The notes under the pieces: model-generated
Database searches by the model: none
What the model was told of the DNA's origin: nothing
Seen by the model: the letters and a program-made list of their open reading frames with translations, nothing else
In this document: piece after piece, positions 24,577 to 32,431 of the stretch
Position numbering within the stretch: the stretch's first letter is position 1
Layout of the letters: every line of letters starts with the position of its first letter
Translations under genes and position numbers: made by a program
Assembly (NCBI GenBank): GCA_937868205.1
Contig: CALMMC010000009.1
Span: 1-54,453 of the forward strand
Direction: 5' to 3'
DNA from: JAAZPG01 sp012797375
GTDB taxonomy: Bacteria > Acidobacteriota > Aminicenantia > Aminicenantales > UBA4085
DNA: 54,453 nt

Positions 24577-25917
24577 TTATTCTTCATATCGATCCGAGCC
24601 TGTTCCCATCGACTTCTCGATCTGGGCCAGGGCGACGGCATAATCGTACAAGGCTTGAACATGGTTGGTTTTGGCCTGGGACAAAGCGACCTGGGCCGAA
24701 CTGACGTCGAGATTGGTGGCCAGGCCTTCGGCGTAGTTCAAATCAGCGATCCGGACGGCCTCCTGAGCTTGTTCGACGTTTTTTTCCTGGGAAAAAAGGG
24801 ACTCGCGGGCCTGCCTCAAGGCCAGGACGGCTTCCTGGACCTCGAACTTCACGGAATCGATCAGCCCCTTCTGGCTGTATTCCAGCTGCCGGAAGGCGGC
24901 CTTGGACTGGGCGACCTTGGCCGCGTTGCCGAAACCGTTGAAGATCGGAATGTTGAGGACGAGATTGATCTGGTAATAGCTTTCCCAGTTTTCCTTCTTG
25001 AGATTCAGGTGATCGGACCAGTAGTTGTAGGCGCCGCCGACAGCCAGGCTCGGAAGGCCGGCGCCTTTGTTCAGCTTGATCATTTCCGCGGCCATCAGCT
25101 TCTGGTAGTTGAGCTGGTTGATCTCGGGCCGGCGGGCCAGGGCCATGACGATATTTTGGTCGACGTCGGCTTCCACGTCCCGGAAAGCCAGCTCGCCCTT
25201 GAATTCCACGGATTTCTGGAGATCGAGGCCGAGCTGCATTTTCAAGCCGATTTCGGCGGTGGCCAGGGCATTGCGGGCCCGGATGAGCTGCGGCTTGAGG
25301 TTGGCCAATTGGACTTCCGACCGGAGAAGGTCGAACTTCGAGGCCATGCCCACCTCGGCGAGATTCTTGACGTTGGTATAGTGCTTCTCGGCCAGGGCCA
25401 CGCCTTCCTCGGCCACTCCGACGAAGGAGCGGGCCAGGAGATAGCCGTAAAAAGACTTCTTGACGTTGAGGACCATCTCCTCCCGGGATTGGCGGATGGC
25501 TTCGCGGGTCGCCTCGAGGTTGTAATTGGCGGTTTTATATCCGGCGACCAGCCGTCCGCCCGAGTAGAGGGGCAGGCTGAAGCTCAAGGCGAAGGTGTAA
25601 GCCCGGGTGAAATCCATCTTGACGCGCGTCGGGGATCCGCCCGGAATGAACGAGGGAAACTCGATCGTGAACACCTTTTTATCCAGGACGTCGGTGCCGG
25701 AGGCGTTGAGCGTCGGGAAAAATCCGGCGACCGCCTCCTTGAGGGAGGCCTCGGCCTGGTCTTCCTTGGCCCGGGCGGCCAGGTAGAAGGGATTCTGGGC
25801 AAGAGCGAGTTTCAGACAGTCCTCCAGGGTCAGGACCATTTTTTCCTGAGCCAAGGCCGGCCCGCCCGAAACGGCCGCCAGAAGGATCAGGGCGATCAAT
25901 GCGCGAAATCGGTTCAT
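24577..25917 (-). CDS. TolC-family outer membrane efflux channel
   Basis: 446 residues with a signal peptide (ALIALILLAAVSGGPALAQ) and the duplicated outer-membrane-efflux-protein layout. An early VLTLEDCLKLALAQNP helix is mirrored by later VRIADLNYAEGLATNLDVSSAQVALSQAK, and long Ala/Gln-rich coiled-coil helices lie between. An OMF trimer forms the outer membrane barrel plus periplasmic tunnel. An AAGGAG site precedes ATG 25917. It follows tetR by 12 bases and precedes the adaptor gene, giving a complete tripartite exporter. The family also serves type I secretion, but the RND partner settles the role here. Confidence 0.94.
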   Translation of the reverse strand: MNRFRALIALILLAAVSGGPALAQEKMVLTLEDCLKLALAQNPFYLAARAKEDQAEASLKEAVAGFFPTLNASGTDVLDKKVFTIEFPSFIPGGSPTRVKMDFTRAYTFALSFSLPLYSGGRLVAGYKTANYNLEATREAIRQSREEMVLNVKKSFYGYLLARSFVGVAEEGVALAEKHYTNVKNLAEVGMASKFDLLRSEVQLANLKPQLIRARNALATAEIGLKMQLGLDLQKSVEFKGELAFRDVEADVDQNIVMALARRPEINQLNYQKLMAAEMIKLNKGAGLPSLAVGGAYNYWSDHLNLKKENWESYYQINLVLNIPIFNGFGNAAKVAQSKAAFRQLEYSQKGLIDSVKFEVQEAVLALRQARESLFSQEKNVEQAQEAVRIADLNYAEGLATNLDVSSAQVALSQAKTNHVQALYDYAVALAQIEKSMGTGSDRYEE

Positions 25918-25929
25918 GGCTGCGTCTCC

Positions 25930-26631
25930 TTAAGAATCAGCCTGTGATTCGGTTTTGAATCCACGAAGGATGAACTCGTGGATGTTCTTGATGTCTTTAT
26001 CGATATCCGGTTTCGATTCACGGAACAGCTGGTCGTGCTGGTACCCGAGAATCACGGCGGTGAGAAAGCGGACCATGATCTCCAGGGGAAACGGGCGGAA
26101 ATCCCCGGAGGCGATCCCCTCCCGGAGAAACCGCTCCAAGTGCCCGGTCATCGCGCGGCGGGCCGTCTGAAGCCGGTGGAAAAAATCTTTTTCCGTTTCC
26201 GAGGCCGCCATCGCTCCGGTTTCGGCCATCGCCCGGAAGATCTGCATGTGAGACGGATTCATGATGAACGCCCGGGAAATGTTCGCTTTCTCCGCCTGGT
26301 AACGGAGGATTTCCCGGAGAAGAAGGAGAAGTTTGGCCTCGGGCTTGACCGGCTTGATCAAGATCGCGGCCAGCCGGTCGTTCAAGTCCTCCAGGTAATG
26401 GATGAGGAGCTCCATGACGAGCTCGGATTTGCCTTGGATATACTTGTAAAGGGTCGCCTTGGAAAAACCGGCCTCGGCCGCGACATCGTCCATGGAGGAG
26501 GCCGTCAAGCCTTTCCTCCCGATAACGATCTCGGCCGCGTGAAGGATGGCCTCCCGGTTCCTCCGGCGGCGGTCGAGCTCCCGGAGGCTTCGCTTTTCGG
26601 ATAAAGACTTCCGGCTCTTCTGAGGTTTCAT
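25930..26631 (-). CDS. TetR/AcrR-family repressor of the efflux operon
   Basis: 233 residues. The N-terminal 60 or so residues after a basic leader form the TetR helix-turn-helix: RRRNREAILHAAEIVIGRKGLTASSMDDVAAEAGFS in two stretches, then KATLYKYIQGKSELVMEL. The C-terminal 160 residues are the variable ligand-binding and dimerisation domain. As first gene of the tetR-tolC-mfp-rnd operon it most likely represses its own transcription until an exported compound binds. The start at ATG 26631 (MKPQKSRK) has only a weak AAGAG upstream. An imperfect palindrome sits directly in front of it. Confidence 0.9.
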   Translation of the reverse strand: MKPQKSRKSLSEKRSLRELDRRRRNREAILHAAEIVIGRKGLTASSMDDVAAEAGFSKATLYKYIQGKSELVMELLIHYLEDLNDRLAAILIKPVKPEAKLLLLLREILRYQAEKANISRAFIMNPSHMQIFRAMAETGAMAASETEKDFFHRLQTARRAMTGHLERFLREGIASGDFRPFPLEIMVRFLTAVILGYQHDQLFRESKPDIDKDIKNIHEFILRGFKTESQADS

Positions 26632-26632
26632 T

Positions 26633-26671
26633 TTTAAACTCTTAAGTTTACTCTTTAAACCAATGAGTATA
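26633..26671 (-). promoter_or_regulatory. Promoter and palindromic operator of the efflux operon
   Basis: Minus-strand -10 box TATACT (26666-26671) has no good -35. The transcription start would fall inside an AT-rich inverted-repeat block (26633-26660) with arms AAACT/AGTTT around TAAG and outer TTTAAA copies at both ends. This is the right place for a TetR-type repressor. The block also ends 2 bases before the tetR start codon. Confidence 0.6.
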
Positions 26672-26751
26672 CCGGCGCAGGATAGCAAGAAGAGAAGGGG
26701 CTTGTCAAGAGGATTTTTTCCTTCGCATTGGAAATGTTTTTCCGTTCATTC

Positions 26752-26757
26752 TACAAT
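26752..26757 (+). promoter_or_regulatory. -10 box TACAAT before a secreted protein gene
   Basis: TACAAT ends 8 bases before ATG 26766, with TTGGAA 18 bases upstream as a weak -35. A GGAG 4 bases before the ATG could act as ribosome binding site if initiation occurs slightly earlier, so the leaderless reading is less certain here. Confidence 0.45.
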
Positions 26758-26765
26758 GGAGCCGC

Positions 26766-27488
26766 ATGCGTCCGGCGGCCAAGATCCTGAAAGCGGGCGC
26801 TGCGGTCTGCCTGCTTTCCGCGGCCGTTTTTCTCGCCTCGGGCGGGGCCGCCCTCCCCTGTCCCCCCCAAGCCTGGGACATCCGGATGACGATCACGGTC
26901 CAGGGCGAGTACGCTCTGGAGGGCCGGGACGGCGCCTCCGGACGCTACGGAATGAGATTCGTCTGGAGGGGCGGCCTCGAACCCGACGACGAGGATTACG
27001 TTCTCATCCACCACGGGACGAAACTCGAGGAATGGAGAGTGGAGGAATCCGCCGCCGGTCCGGACGGAATCCGGCTCCTGACCACCCGCGATTACGGAGT
27101 CAAGCCTGAGCTGGGCGTCGCCTACATCCTCCGAAAGGACGGCGGCCTTCACCTGAATTTTCTCATCCGGGGATTCGAGGTTCCCCGCTCTCGGCCGTCC
27201 GAGGCCTTTTATCTCCATCTTCCGGCCTCGGCCGAAAACACCGACCGTCCGGAAGGATTGAATTACGCCCTCTTCCTCCAAAAAGGATCCAATGCGATCG
27301 TCTTGGACGACCCCGCGGCCGGCCGGAAAACACAGGAAAAATCATTTCACTGGGCCTGGTTCCGCCGCTCCGGCGTCCTCGGACGGGATCCCGCCTTGTT
27401 CCAAATGAATCGCCATGAGGCCGACGTGACCGTCGTCGTGACTCCGCGGGCGGACTCCGGTCCCCGGACCGGTCAAGCCCGGGGATGA
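26766..27488 (+). CDS. Secreted hypothetical protein
   Basis: 240 residues. The N-terminal 35 residues (ILKAGAAVCLLSAAVFLASG with a basic front) look like a signal peptide. The mature part is beta-rich with alternating charged and aromatic residues (WDIRMTITVQGEYAL, RYGMRFVWRGG, HLNFLIRGFEV), as in small secreted beta-sandwich or beta-barrel proteins. I recognise no family, catalytic motif or cysteine pattern. The last 16 bases overlap the 3' end of the convergent xerD gene. It is divergent from the efflux operon's tetR, sharing a 134-base intergenic region. Confidence 0.65.
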   Translation: MRPAAKILKAGAAVCLLSAAVFLASGGAALPCPPQAWDIRMTITVQGEYALEGRDGASGRYGMRFVWRGGLEPDDEDYVLIHHGTKLEEWRVEESAAGPDGIRLLTTRDYGVKPELGVAYILRKDGGLHLNFLIRGFEVPRSRPSEAFYLHLPASAENTDRPEGLNYALFLQKGSNAIVLDDPAAGRKTQEKSFHWAWFRRSGVLGRDPALFQMNRHEADVTVVVTPRADSGPRTGQARG

Positions 27489-28375
27489 AACTTGTCGTAA
27501 ATCCGGCGGAGGCGCTCGCGGCTGACGTGAGTATAGATCTGGGTGGTGGTGATCTGGCTGTGGCCGAGCATCATCTGAACGGAGCGAAGGTCCGCCCCGT
27601 GCTCGAGAAGATGAGTGGCGAAGGAGTGCCGCAGGACATGAGGATGGACTTTCGGCTGGAGGCCGGCCTCCCGGGCATGCCCTTTCAGCATTTTCCAAAA
27701 TCCTTGCCGGGTGAACGGCTCTCCCCGCCTGGTCAGGAACAGCTCGTCCGCGCCCTTTTTTGAAGCCAGGGCGGGCCGTGCTTTTTCCACGTAACGGACG
27801 ACGGCGGCCGCAGCCGTTTTTCCCAGGGGCACGATCCGCTCCTTCGCCCCCTTGCCCCGGCAGAGGATGAACTCATCCTTCAGCCGGACGTCGGCCGTCC
27901 GCAGCCCGACCAGCTCCGAAACCCGCAATCCGGAGGCGTACATCACCTCGAGCATCGCCCGGTCGCGAAGGCCCCGGGGATCCCGGGGATCCGGTTTTCC
28001 CAGGAGGGATTTCACTTCGGCCTCGGACAGGGCTTTGGGAAGCGCCAGCCATGTTTTCGGCGACGTCAAGTGAATCGCGGGATTTTTATCCAACCGGCCG
28101 TCGAGAAGAAGAAAGCGGTAGAAGGCCTTGAGGACGGAGATGCGGCGGGCGAGCGAGCGGGCCGACAAGCCCGCCCGGCTCTCGTGCCGGATGAAGGCCG
28201 CCAGATCCGATTCCCGGGCCCGGTCCCAGGACGTTTTTTCGCGGGCGAGGAATCGCAGGAACCGGTCGATGTCCAAGCCGTAGGCTTCCCGCGTGTTGGG
28301 CGAAAGGCCTTTTTCCACGGTCAGGAAACGCAGGAATTCCGCCCGGATGTCGACGGAAGACGGAGCCGGGCTCAT
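27473..28375 (-). CDS. xerD: Tyrosine recombinase XerD
   Basis: 300 residues, normal for XerC/XerD. The N-terminal SAM-like core-binding domain (FLRFLTVEKGLSPNTREAY) is followed by the catalytic domain with the full set: Arg in YASGLRVSELVGL, Lys in GKGAKERIVPLG, His-x-x-Arg in HVLRHSFATHLLEHGAD, His in LGHSQITTTQ and the nucleophile Tyr in IYTHV. It acts with a partner recombinase and FtsK on chromosome dimers at dif. The sequence looks XerD-like rather than phage-like. The start ATG overlaps the stop of the MBL-fold gene by one base (TGATG). No dif-like site was found in the window. Confidence 0.92.
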   Translation of the reverse strand: MSPAPSSVDIRAEFLRFLTVEKGLSPNTREAYGLDIDRFLRFLAREKTSWDRARESDLAAFIRHESRAGLSARSLARRISVLKAFYRFLLLDGRLDKNPAIHLTSPKTWLALPKALSEAEVKSLLGKPDPRDPRGLRDRAMLEVMYASGLRVSELVGLRTADVRLKDEFILCRGKGAKERIVPLGKTAAAAVVRYVEKARPALASKKGADELFLTRRGEPFTRQGFWKMLKGHAREAGLQPKVHPHVLRHSFATHLLEHGADLRSVQMMLGHSQITTTQIYTHVSRERLRRIYDKFHPRA

Positions 28376-28992
28376 CAGAGAAAAGTCAGGTTTTCGCGCT
28401 CCCGGCCGATCGTGGTCAAGGGGCCATGGCCGGGGAGAACCTCGATCTCGTCGGGCAAGGTCATCAGCCGCTCCCGGATGGATTTTTCGAGCTGTTTTTG
28501 GTCGCCGCCCGGAAGGTCCGTCCGTCCGAGACCCTCGAAGAAGAGGGTGTCCCCGGACAGGAGGAATCCGTCGTCCAGGAGACTGATGCTGCCGGGGGAA
28601 TGTCCCGGCGTATGGATGACGCGGAGAGCGCCGCGGCCGACCTTGATCTCGTCGCCGTCCTTGACGAACTTGTCGGCCGGCGGGGAATCCTTGGCCCCGA
28701 TGAAAAGGCTCAGCTCGAGCTGGTTGAGACGCGAGGGACGGTCTTTATCGCCCGCGTGCATGTAAAGGGGGATGTCGTACTTGTCCTTCATGTCCCGGTT
28801 GGCCCCGATGTGGTCGATGTGGCCATGGGTGTTGAGAATGGCGAAGGGTTTGAGGTTTTCCTCGGCGATGACCGGGAAAATCCGGTCGGCGTCGGCCCCG
28901 GGGTCGACGATCAGGCAATCCCGGGTCTCCTCATCGTAGACAAGATAGCAGTTGGTCTCGAGCGGACCGACCACGATCATCTGGTATTTCAT
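28375..28992 (-). CDS. MBL-fold metallohydrolase (glyoxalase II-like)
   Basis: 205 residues of the small GloB/YcbL-type metallo-beta-lactamase group. The metal motif THGHIDHIG gives HxHxDH, and further ligands are His in VIHTPGHSPG, Asp in FLLSGDTLF and His in VLPGHGPLT. Such proteins hydrolyse S-lactoylglutathione or related thioesters. The substrate here is unknown and the organism may lack glutathione. ATG 28992 has CGGAG 5 bases upstream. A readable TTGACA-18-TATGAT promoter precedes it, and xerD is translationally coupled downstream. Confidence 0.88.
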   Translation of the reverse strand: MKYQMIVVGPLETNCYLVYDEETRDCLIVDPGADADRIFPVIAEENLKPFAILNTHGHIDHIGANRDMKDKYDIPLYMHAGDKDRPSRLNQLELSLFIGAKDSPPADKFVKDGDEIKVGRGALRVIHTPGHSPGSISLLDDGFLLSGDTLFFEGLGRTDLPGGDQKQLEKSIRERLMTLPDEIEVLPGHGPLTTIGRERENLTFL

Positions 28993-29013
28993 CCGATCTC
29001 CGTCCTGAGGGTC

Positions 29014-29043
29014 ATCATAGGGGTTATTCTCCGCCCCTGTCAA
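29014..29043 (-). promoter_or_regulatory. Promoter of the MBL hydrolase-xerD operon
   Basis: Minus-strand TTGACA (29038-29043), an 18-base spacer and TATGAT (29014-29019). It is back to back with the methyltransferase -10 box at 29084. Confidence 0.7.
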
Positions 29044-29083
29044 GTTGGACAAGAACCGGTTTTCCGGCCGGCCGGAGATGGGA

Positions 29084-29089
29084 TATAAT
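29084..29089 (+). promoter_or_regulatory. -10 box TATAAT that decides a GTG start
   Basis: A perfect TATAAT overlaps the first in-frame ATG (29088-29090), so that ATG cannot lie on a transcript made from this promoter. Seven bases after the box comes GTG 29097, in frame. A leaderless GTG start is therefore the better reading. No Shine-Dalgarno sequence is present. Confidence 0.55.
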
Positions 29090-29096
29090 GCCGGAC

Positions 29097-29930
29097 GTGG
29101 CCCACGCACTCCCCTGGCAACTCGAAGTCGCCCGCCGTTCCCTGAAGAAAAGGGAAAAAATCGATTTGATCGAACAGCAGGTCGATGTCGGGCCGGACGA
29201 CCGGTGTCTCGACCTCGGCTGCGCCCAGGGAATCCTCAGCTGGTTCTTGAAGAAAAAAGGCGGGAGGTGGATTCATACGGACCTGGATTTCGAAAACCTT
29301 CTGACCAGCCGGGACCTCCTCGACCGGGGCTTCGTCCAGATGGGCGTGCCGGACCTGCCGTTTAAAAGCAGGTCCTTCGACCGCGTATTCTGTCTCGATT
29401 TCCTGGAGCACGTCGACGACGATCTCAAGACGGCCGGCGAAATCGCCCGCGTCCTCGTTCCCGGCGGGAAGCTGCTCCTCGTCGTCCCCCGGACGGGGCC
29501 GTTCATCCTCATGCAGAAAATACGCCCGGCCGTCGGCCTGAAGCTCGAATTCTACGGGCACAAGCGGGAAGGCTACGCTTTGCCCGCCCTCCGGATGCTT
29601 CTCGGCCGGGCCGGCCTCCGGATCACCCGGCACGCCTTCTATTCCCGGTTTTTCACGGAATTCGTGGAGCTCGTGCTCAACGCCCTGTACGTGAATTTCT
29701 TCTCGGCCAAGCCGGAGGCCAGGCTCCGCGACGGGCATATCCGGCCGGCGACGCCGGGGGAATTCGCCGCTCAGGCGAAGCCCTTCCGGATTTACAAGCT
29801 CGTCTATCCCCTGCTCCGGCTCGCGGCGAAGCTCGATACGCTGCTTTTCTTCACCCGCGGCTACGCCCTGATGGTCTGGGCGGAAAAGACCGCAACTCCC
29901 GAGGAGGATCCCCATGGCCGTCGTCCTTGA
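29097..29930 (+). CDS. Class I SAM-dependent methyltransferase
   Basis: 277 residues of the methyltransferase-11 type. Motif I is DRCLDLGCAQGILSWFL, and the acidic end of beta-2 is WIHTDLDFENL. Motif IV-like FDRVFCLDFLEHVDDD and VLVPGGKLLLVVPRTG follow. The C-terminal 100 residues contain hydrophobic stretches (KLVYPLLRLAAKLDTLLFF) suggesting membrane association, and a lipid, quinone or glycan substrate is plausible but unproven. I prefer GTG 29097 on promoter grounds, with ATG 29088 as the alternative. The 3' end overlaps the ammonia-lyase start by 17 bases. Confidence 0.82.
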   Translation: MAHALPWQLEVARRSLKKREKIDLIEQQVDVGPDDRCLDLGCAQGILSWFLKKKGGRWIHTDLDFENLLTSRDLLDRGFVQMGVPDLPFKSRSFDRVFCLDFLEHVDDDLKTAGEIARVLVPGGKLLLVVPRTGPFILMQKIRPAVGLKLEFYGHKREGYALPALRMLLGRAGLRITRHAFYSRFFTEFVELVLNALYVNFFSAKPEARLRDGHIRPATPGEFAAQAKPFRIYKLVYPLLRLAAKLDTLLFFTRGYALMVWAEKTATPEEDPHGRRP

Positions 29931-31437
29931 TGGGAAAAGCCTGACCCTGGAGAAGCTCGTCCGCATCGCCCGGGAGGGCGAGCCGGTGGAAGTCCCCCCC
30001 GAGGCCATCGCCAAAATCAAGGCCTGCCGGGAGATGCTTGAAGAGAAAATCAAGGCGGGCGAGATCATGTACGGGATCAACACCGGGATCGGAGAGTTCT
30101 CCGAGGTGGTCCTCACCGACGAGCAGGTCGGCCAGTTCCAGAAGTACCTGATCTACAATCACGCCGCCGGCATCGGCGATCCGGCCCCGGTCGAGCACGT
30201 CCGGGCGGCGATGGCCGGCCGGATCAACGTCCATGCCCGGGGCCGCTCGGGCTGCCGCCCGGAAATCACTCTGACCCTGGCCGAAATGCTCAACAAGGGC
30301 GTCACTCCGGTCGTCTGCCGGAAAGGATCCGTCGGCGCTTCCGGCGATCTCGCCCCCATGTCCCAGGTCGCCCTTCTTCTGATGGGCGAGGGCGAAGCGT
30401 ATTACCGGGGCGAGCGCCTGGCCGGGCGGGTCGCCCTGGAACGGGCCGGCATCCCGGTCCCCGGCCTCCAAGCCCGGGACGGGCTGGCGGCCATCAACGG
30501 CTCCAATCTCCTGACGGCCATATCGACCCTGACGCTCTACGACATGGACCGGACGCTGAAACAAGCCGAAATCGCCGCGACGATGACCATCGAAGCCCTG
30601 ATCGGCAATTTGAAGCCCTACGACGTCCGGCTCCACGAGGAGCGCGGCTTCCCGGGGGCCGTCCGGTCGGCCCGGGCCATCCTCAAGTGTCTCCAGGGAA
30701 GCGACTTAACCACCGGCAAAATGAAAACCAAGGTCCAGGACGCCTACTCCATGCGGTCCACGCCCCAGGTCATCGGGGCGGCTCATGACGCCTTGGCCCA
30801 CGCCCGCCGCCAAGTCGAAATCGAGCTCAACGCCACGGCCGACAACCCCATCTTCCTGACTGAAAACAAGCTCACCCTGACCGGGGCGAATTTTCAAGGC
30901 ACTCCGGTCGCCCTGCCCATGGAGATGGCCGGAGCGGCCTTGACCATGGTCTGCGTCCTGAGCGAGCGCCGGCTCAATCGCCTGACCAACCCCGCCTTGA
31001 GCGTCGGCCTGCCGGCTTTCCTGACGAAGGGCGCGGGTCTTTTTTCAGGGATGATGCTCAGCCAATACACGGCCGACGCCCTGGTCGTCGAGCAGCGGAT
31101 CCTCAGCGCCCCGGCCTGCATCCAATCCATCCCGGCGGCCGCCGATCAGGAGGATTTCGTCTCGATGGGGATGAACACGGCCCTGAAGAACCTCCAGATC
31201 CTGGACAACGCCTACGGCATCCTGGGAATCGAATTGATGGCCGCCGCCCAGGGTCTCGATTTCCGCCCGTTCACGCCCGGCGCCGGCGCCCGGGCGGCCA
31301 AGGGCGTCATCCGCAGACACGTCGCCCGCCTCGACGAGGACCGTCCCTTGCACGTCGATCACAACAAGATGAAAGCCCTCGTCCAGTCGGGGGAGATCCT
31401 GGAAGCGGTGGAAAAGGCCGTCGGCCCCCTCGGTTGA
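29914..31437 (+). CDS. hutH: Histidine ammonia-lyase-like MIO enzyme
   Basis: 507 residues of the aromatic amino acid lyase family, deaminating histidine to urocanate if truly HAL. The autocatalytic MIO cofactor comes from Ala142-Ser143-Gly144 in GSVGASGDLAP. Tyr53 (MYGINTG), Asn in INGSN, Arg in YSMRSTPQV and Glu in DQEDFVSMG are the expected active-site residues, and numbering agrees with the Pseudomonas enzyme. Two positions differ from standard HAL: Asn82-His83 (usually Ser-His) and NFQGTPV (PAL-like). No hutU, hutI or ftcD is in the window. GAGGAGG lies 4 bases before ATG 29914, inside the methyltransferase gene. Confidence 0.85.
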   Translation: MAVVLDGKSLTLEKLVRIAREGEPVEVPPEAIAKIKACREMLEEKIKAGEIMYGINTGIGEFSEVVLTDEQVGQFQKYLIYNHAAGIGDPAPVEHVRAAMAGRINVHARGRSGCRPEITLTLAEMLNKGVTPVVCRKGSVGASGDLAPMSQVALLLMGEGEAYYRGERLAGRVALERAGIPVPGLQARDGLAAINGSNLLTAISTLTLYDMDRTLKQAEIAATMTIEALIGNLKPYDVRLHEERGFPGAVRSARAILKCLQGSDLTTGKMKTKVQDAYSMRSTPQVIGAAHDALAHARRQVEIELNATADNPIFLTENKLTLTGANFQGTPVALPMEMAGAALTMVCVLSERRLNRLTNPALSVGLPAFLTKGAGLFSGMMLSQYTADALVVEQRILSAPACIQSIPAAADQEDFVSMGMNTALKNLQILDNAYGILGIELMAAAQGLDFRPFTPGAGARAAKGVIRRHVARLDEDRPLHVDHNKMKALVQSGEILEAVEKAVGPLG

Positions 31438-31439
31438 AC

Positions 31440-31889
31440 ATGAAGGAAACGTCTTTGATCAAGCCGTCGATGGACGTATTTCTTACGTCCGACGCCGCCC
31501 GGATGCTGGAAGCGGTCCGCCGCCTCGTTCCGAAAAAAGGCGGCCGGGGTTTTCTTCTCGGCCATCGCCGCGGCAACCGCGTGTATGTCGAGGCCGTTCT
31601 CCCCTCCCCCTCCTCCGCCTGGCCGTCGCTCCGGTCCTTTTATGAAATGGATGCCGGACTGGGGAGGAAAATCGTCGGTTTTTTCCTCATCGGCGCGCCG
31701 GCGGCCGCCCGCGCGCCCCTTCTCCGGCCGTTTGGAACCGGCAAGGTTCTTGTTGAAATCCCCTTGCCGGGCGGGAAAAAGCGGCCCCCCGCCGGATCGT
31801 TGATCGATTACCACGACCGGTTTCTCTTCAAGAAAATCCGCGTCGTCGTCGAGCGGCCGGTTGGCCGGCCGGAAGGAAAACGCCCATGA
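31440..31889 (+). CDS. Hypothetical protein resembling a degenerate JAB/MPN domain
   Basis: 149 residues. The order of features suggests a JAB1/MPN fold: an opening helix with DAARMLEAVRRLVP, the strand GRGFLLGHRRGNRVYVEAVLP (compare the CGFLLG strand of JAB proteins), and a later strand KIVGFFLIG where JAMM enzymes carry the HSHP metal site. The metal-binding His-x-His and the trailing Ser-x7-Asp are not seen, so a peptidase is unlikely. This assignment is tentative. It sits 2 bases after the ammonia-lyase stop and overlaps the AMMECR1 start by 4 bases. ATG 31440 lacks a clear ribosome binding site. Confidence 0.5.
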   Translation: MKETSLIKPSMDVFLTSDAARMLEAVRRLVPKKGGRGFLLGHRRGNRVYVEAVLPSPSSAWPSLRSFYEMDAGLGRKIVGFFLIGAPAAARAPLLRPFGTGKVLVEIPLPGGKKRPPAGSLIDYHDRFLFKKIRVVVERPVGRPEGKRP

Positions 31890-32431
31890 ACGGCTCTCTC
31901 TCGATCGATAAACGCCGGGACCTTCTCCACTTAGCCCGGGAATCGATCGCCGCCCGCCTGACGGGAGAGCCGACGCCGGCCCTGACAACAAAGGACCCGC
32001 TCCTGGCCGAAAAGCGCGGCGCGTTCGTCACCCTAACCCGCCGGGGGGAGCTTCGGGGCTGCATCGGCTACCCCCTCCCCCTCAAGCCGCTGGCCGATGC
32101 GGTCGTGGAAATGGCCGCGGCCGCGGCCTTCGAGGATCCGCGTTTCGAGCCCGTGACGGCCGAAGAGATGGACGACATTCACATCGAAATCTCCGTCCTG
32201 ACGCTTCCCGTCCCGGCGGAAAAGCCGGAGGACGTGGTCGTCGGCCGTCACGGAATCATCGTCTCCCAAGGAGGGCGCAAGGGCCTCCTTCTTCCCCAGG
32301 TCCCGGTGGAGTACGGGTGGAAGCGGGAAACGTTTCTCAGCCACGGCTGTTTGAAGGCCGGGCTTCCCCCCGACGCCTGGAAAAAAGGCGCCCGGATCGA
32401 GATCTTCGAGGCGGAAGTCTTCGACGAATAA
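31886..32431 (+). CDS. AMMECR1-domain protein (AmmeMemoRadiSam system protein A type)
   Basis: 181 residues covering one AMMECR1 domain. The conserved signature LRGCIGYPLPLKPLADAVV is clear, preceded by GAFVTLTRRGE and followed by AAAAFEDPRF and HIEISVLTLP, with GLLLPQVPVEYGW near the end. These proteins are widespread in archaea and bacteria, often near Memo and radical-SAM partners in a system of unsettled function. Neither partner is visible here. The start overlaps the previous gene's stop (ATGA). Its stop abuts that of the convergent TPR gene with no gap. Confidence 0.9.
   Translation: MNGSLSIDKRRDLLHLARESIAARLTGEPTPALTTKDPLLAEKRGAFVTLTRRGELRGCIGYPLPLKPLADAVVEMAAAAAFEDPRFEPVTAEEMDDIHIEISVLTLPVPAEKPEDVVVGRHGIIVSQGGRKGLLLPQVPVEYGWKRETFLSHGCLKAGLPPDAWKKGARIEIFEAEVFDE

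Noticed and set aside
27473..28375. XerD-like recombinase as an integrase of a mobile element
   Set aside because: Normal XerD length and motifs, coupled to a housekeeping-type hydrolase gene; no att-like repeats, tRNA junction or phage genes nearby.
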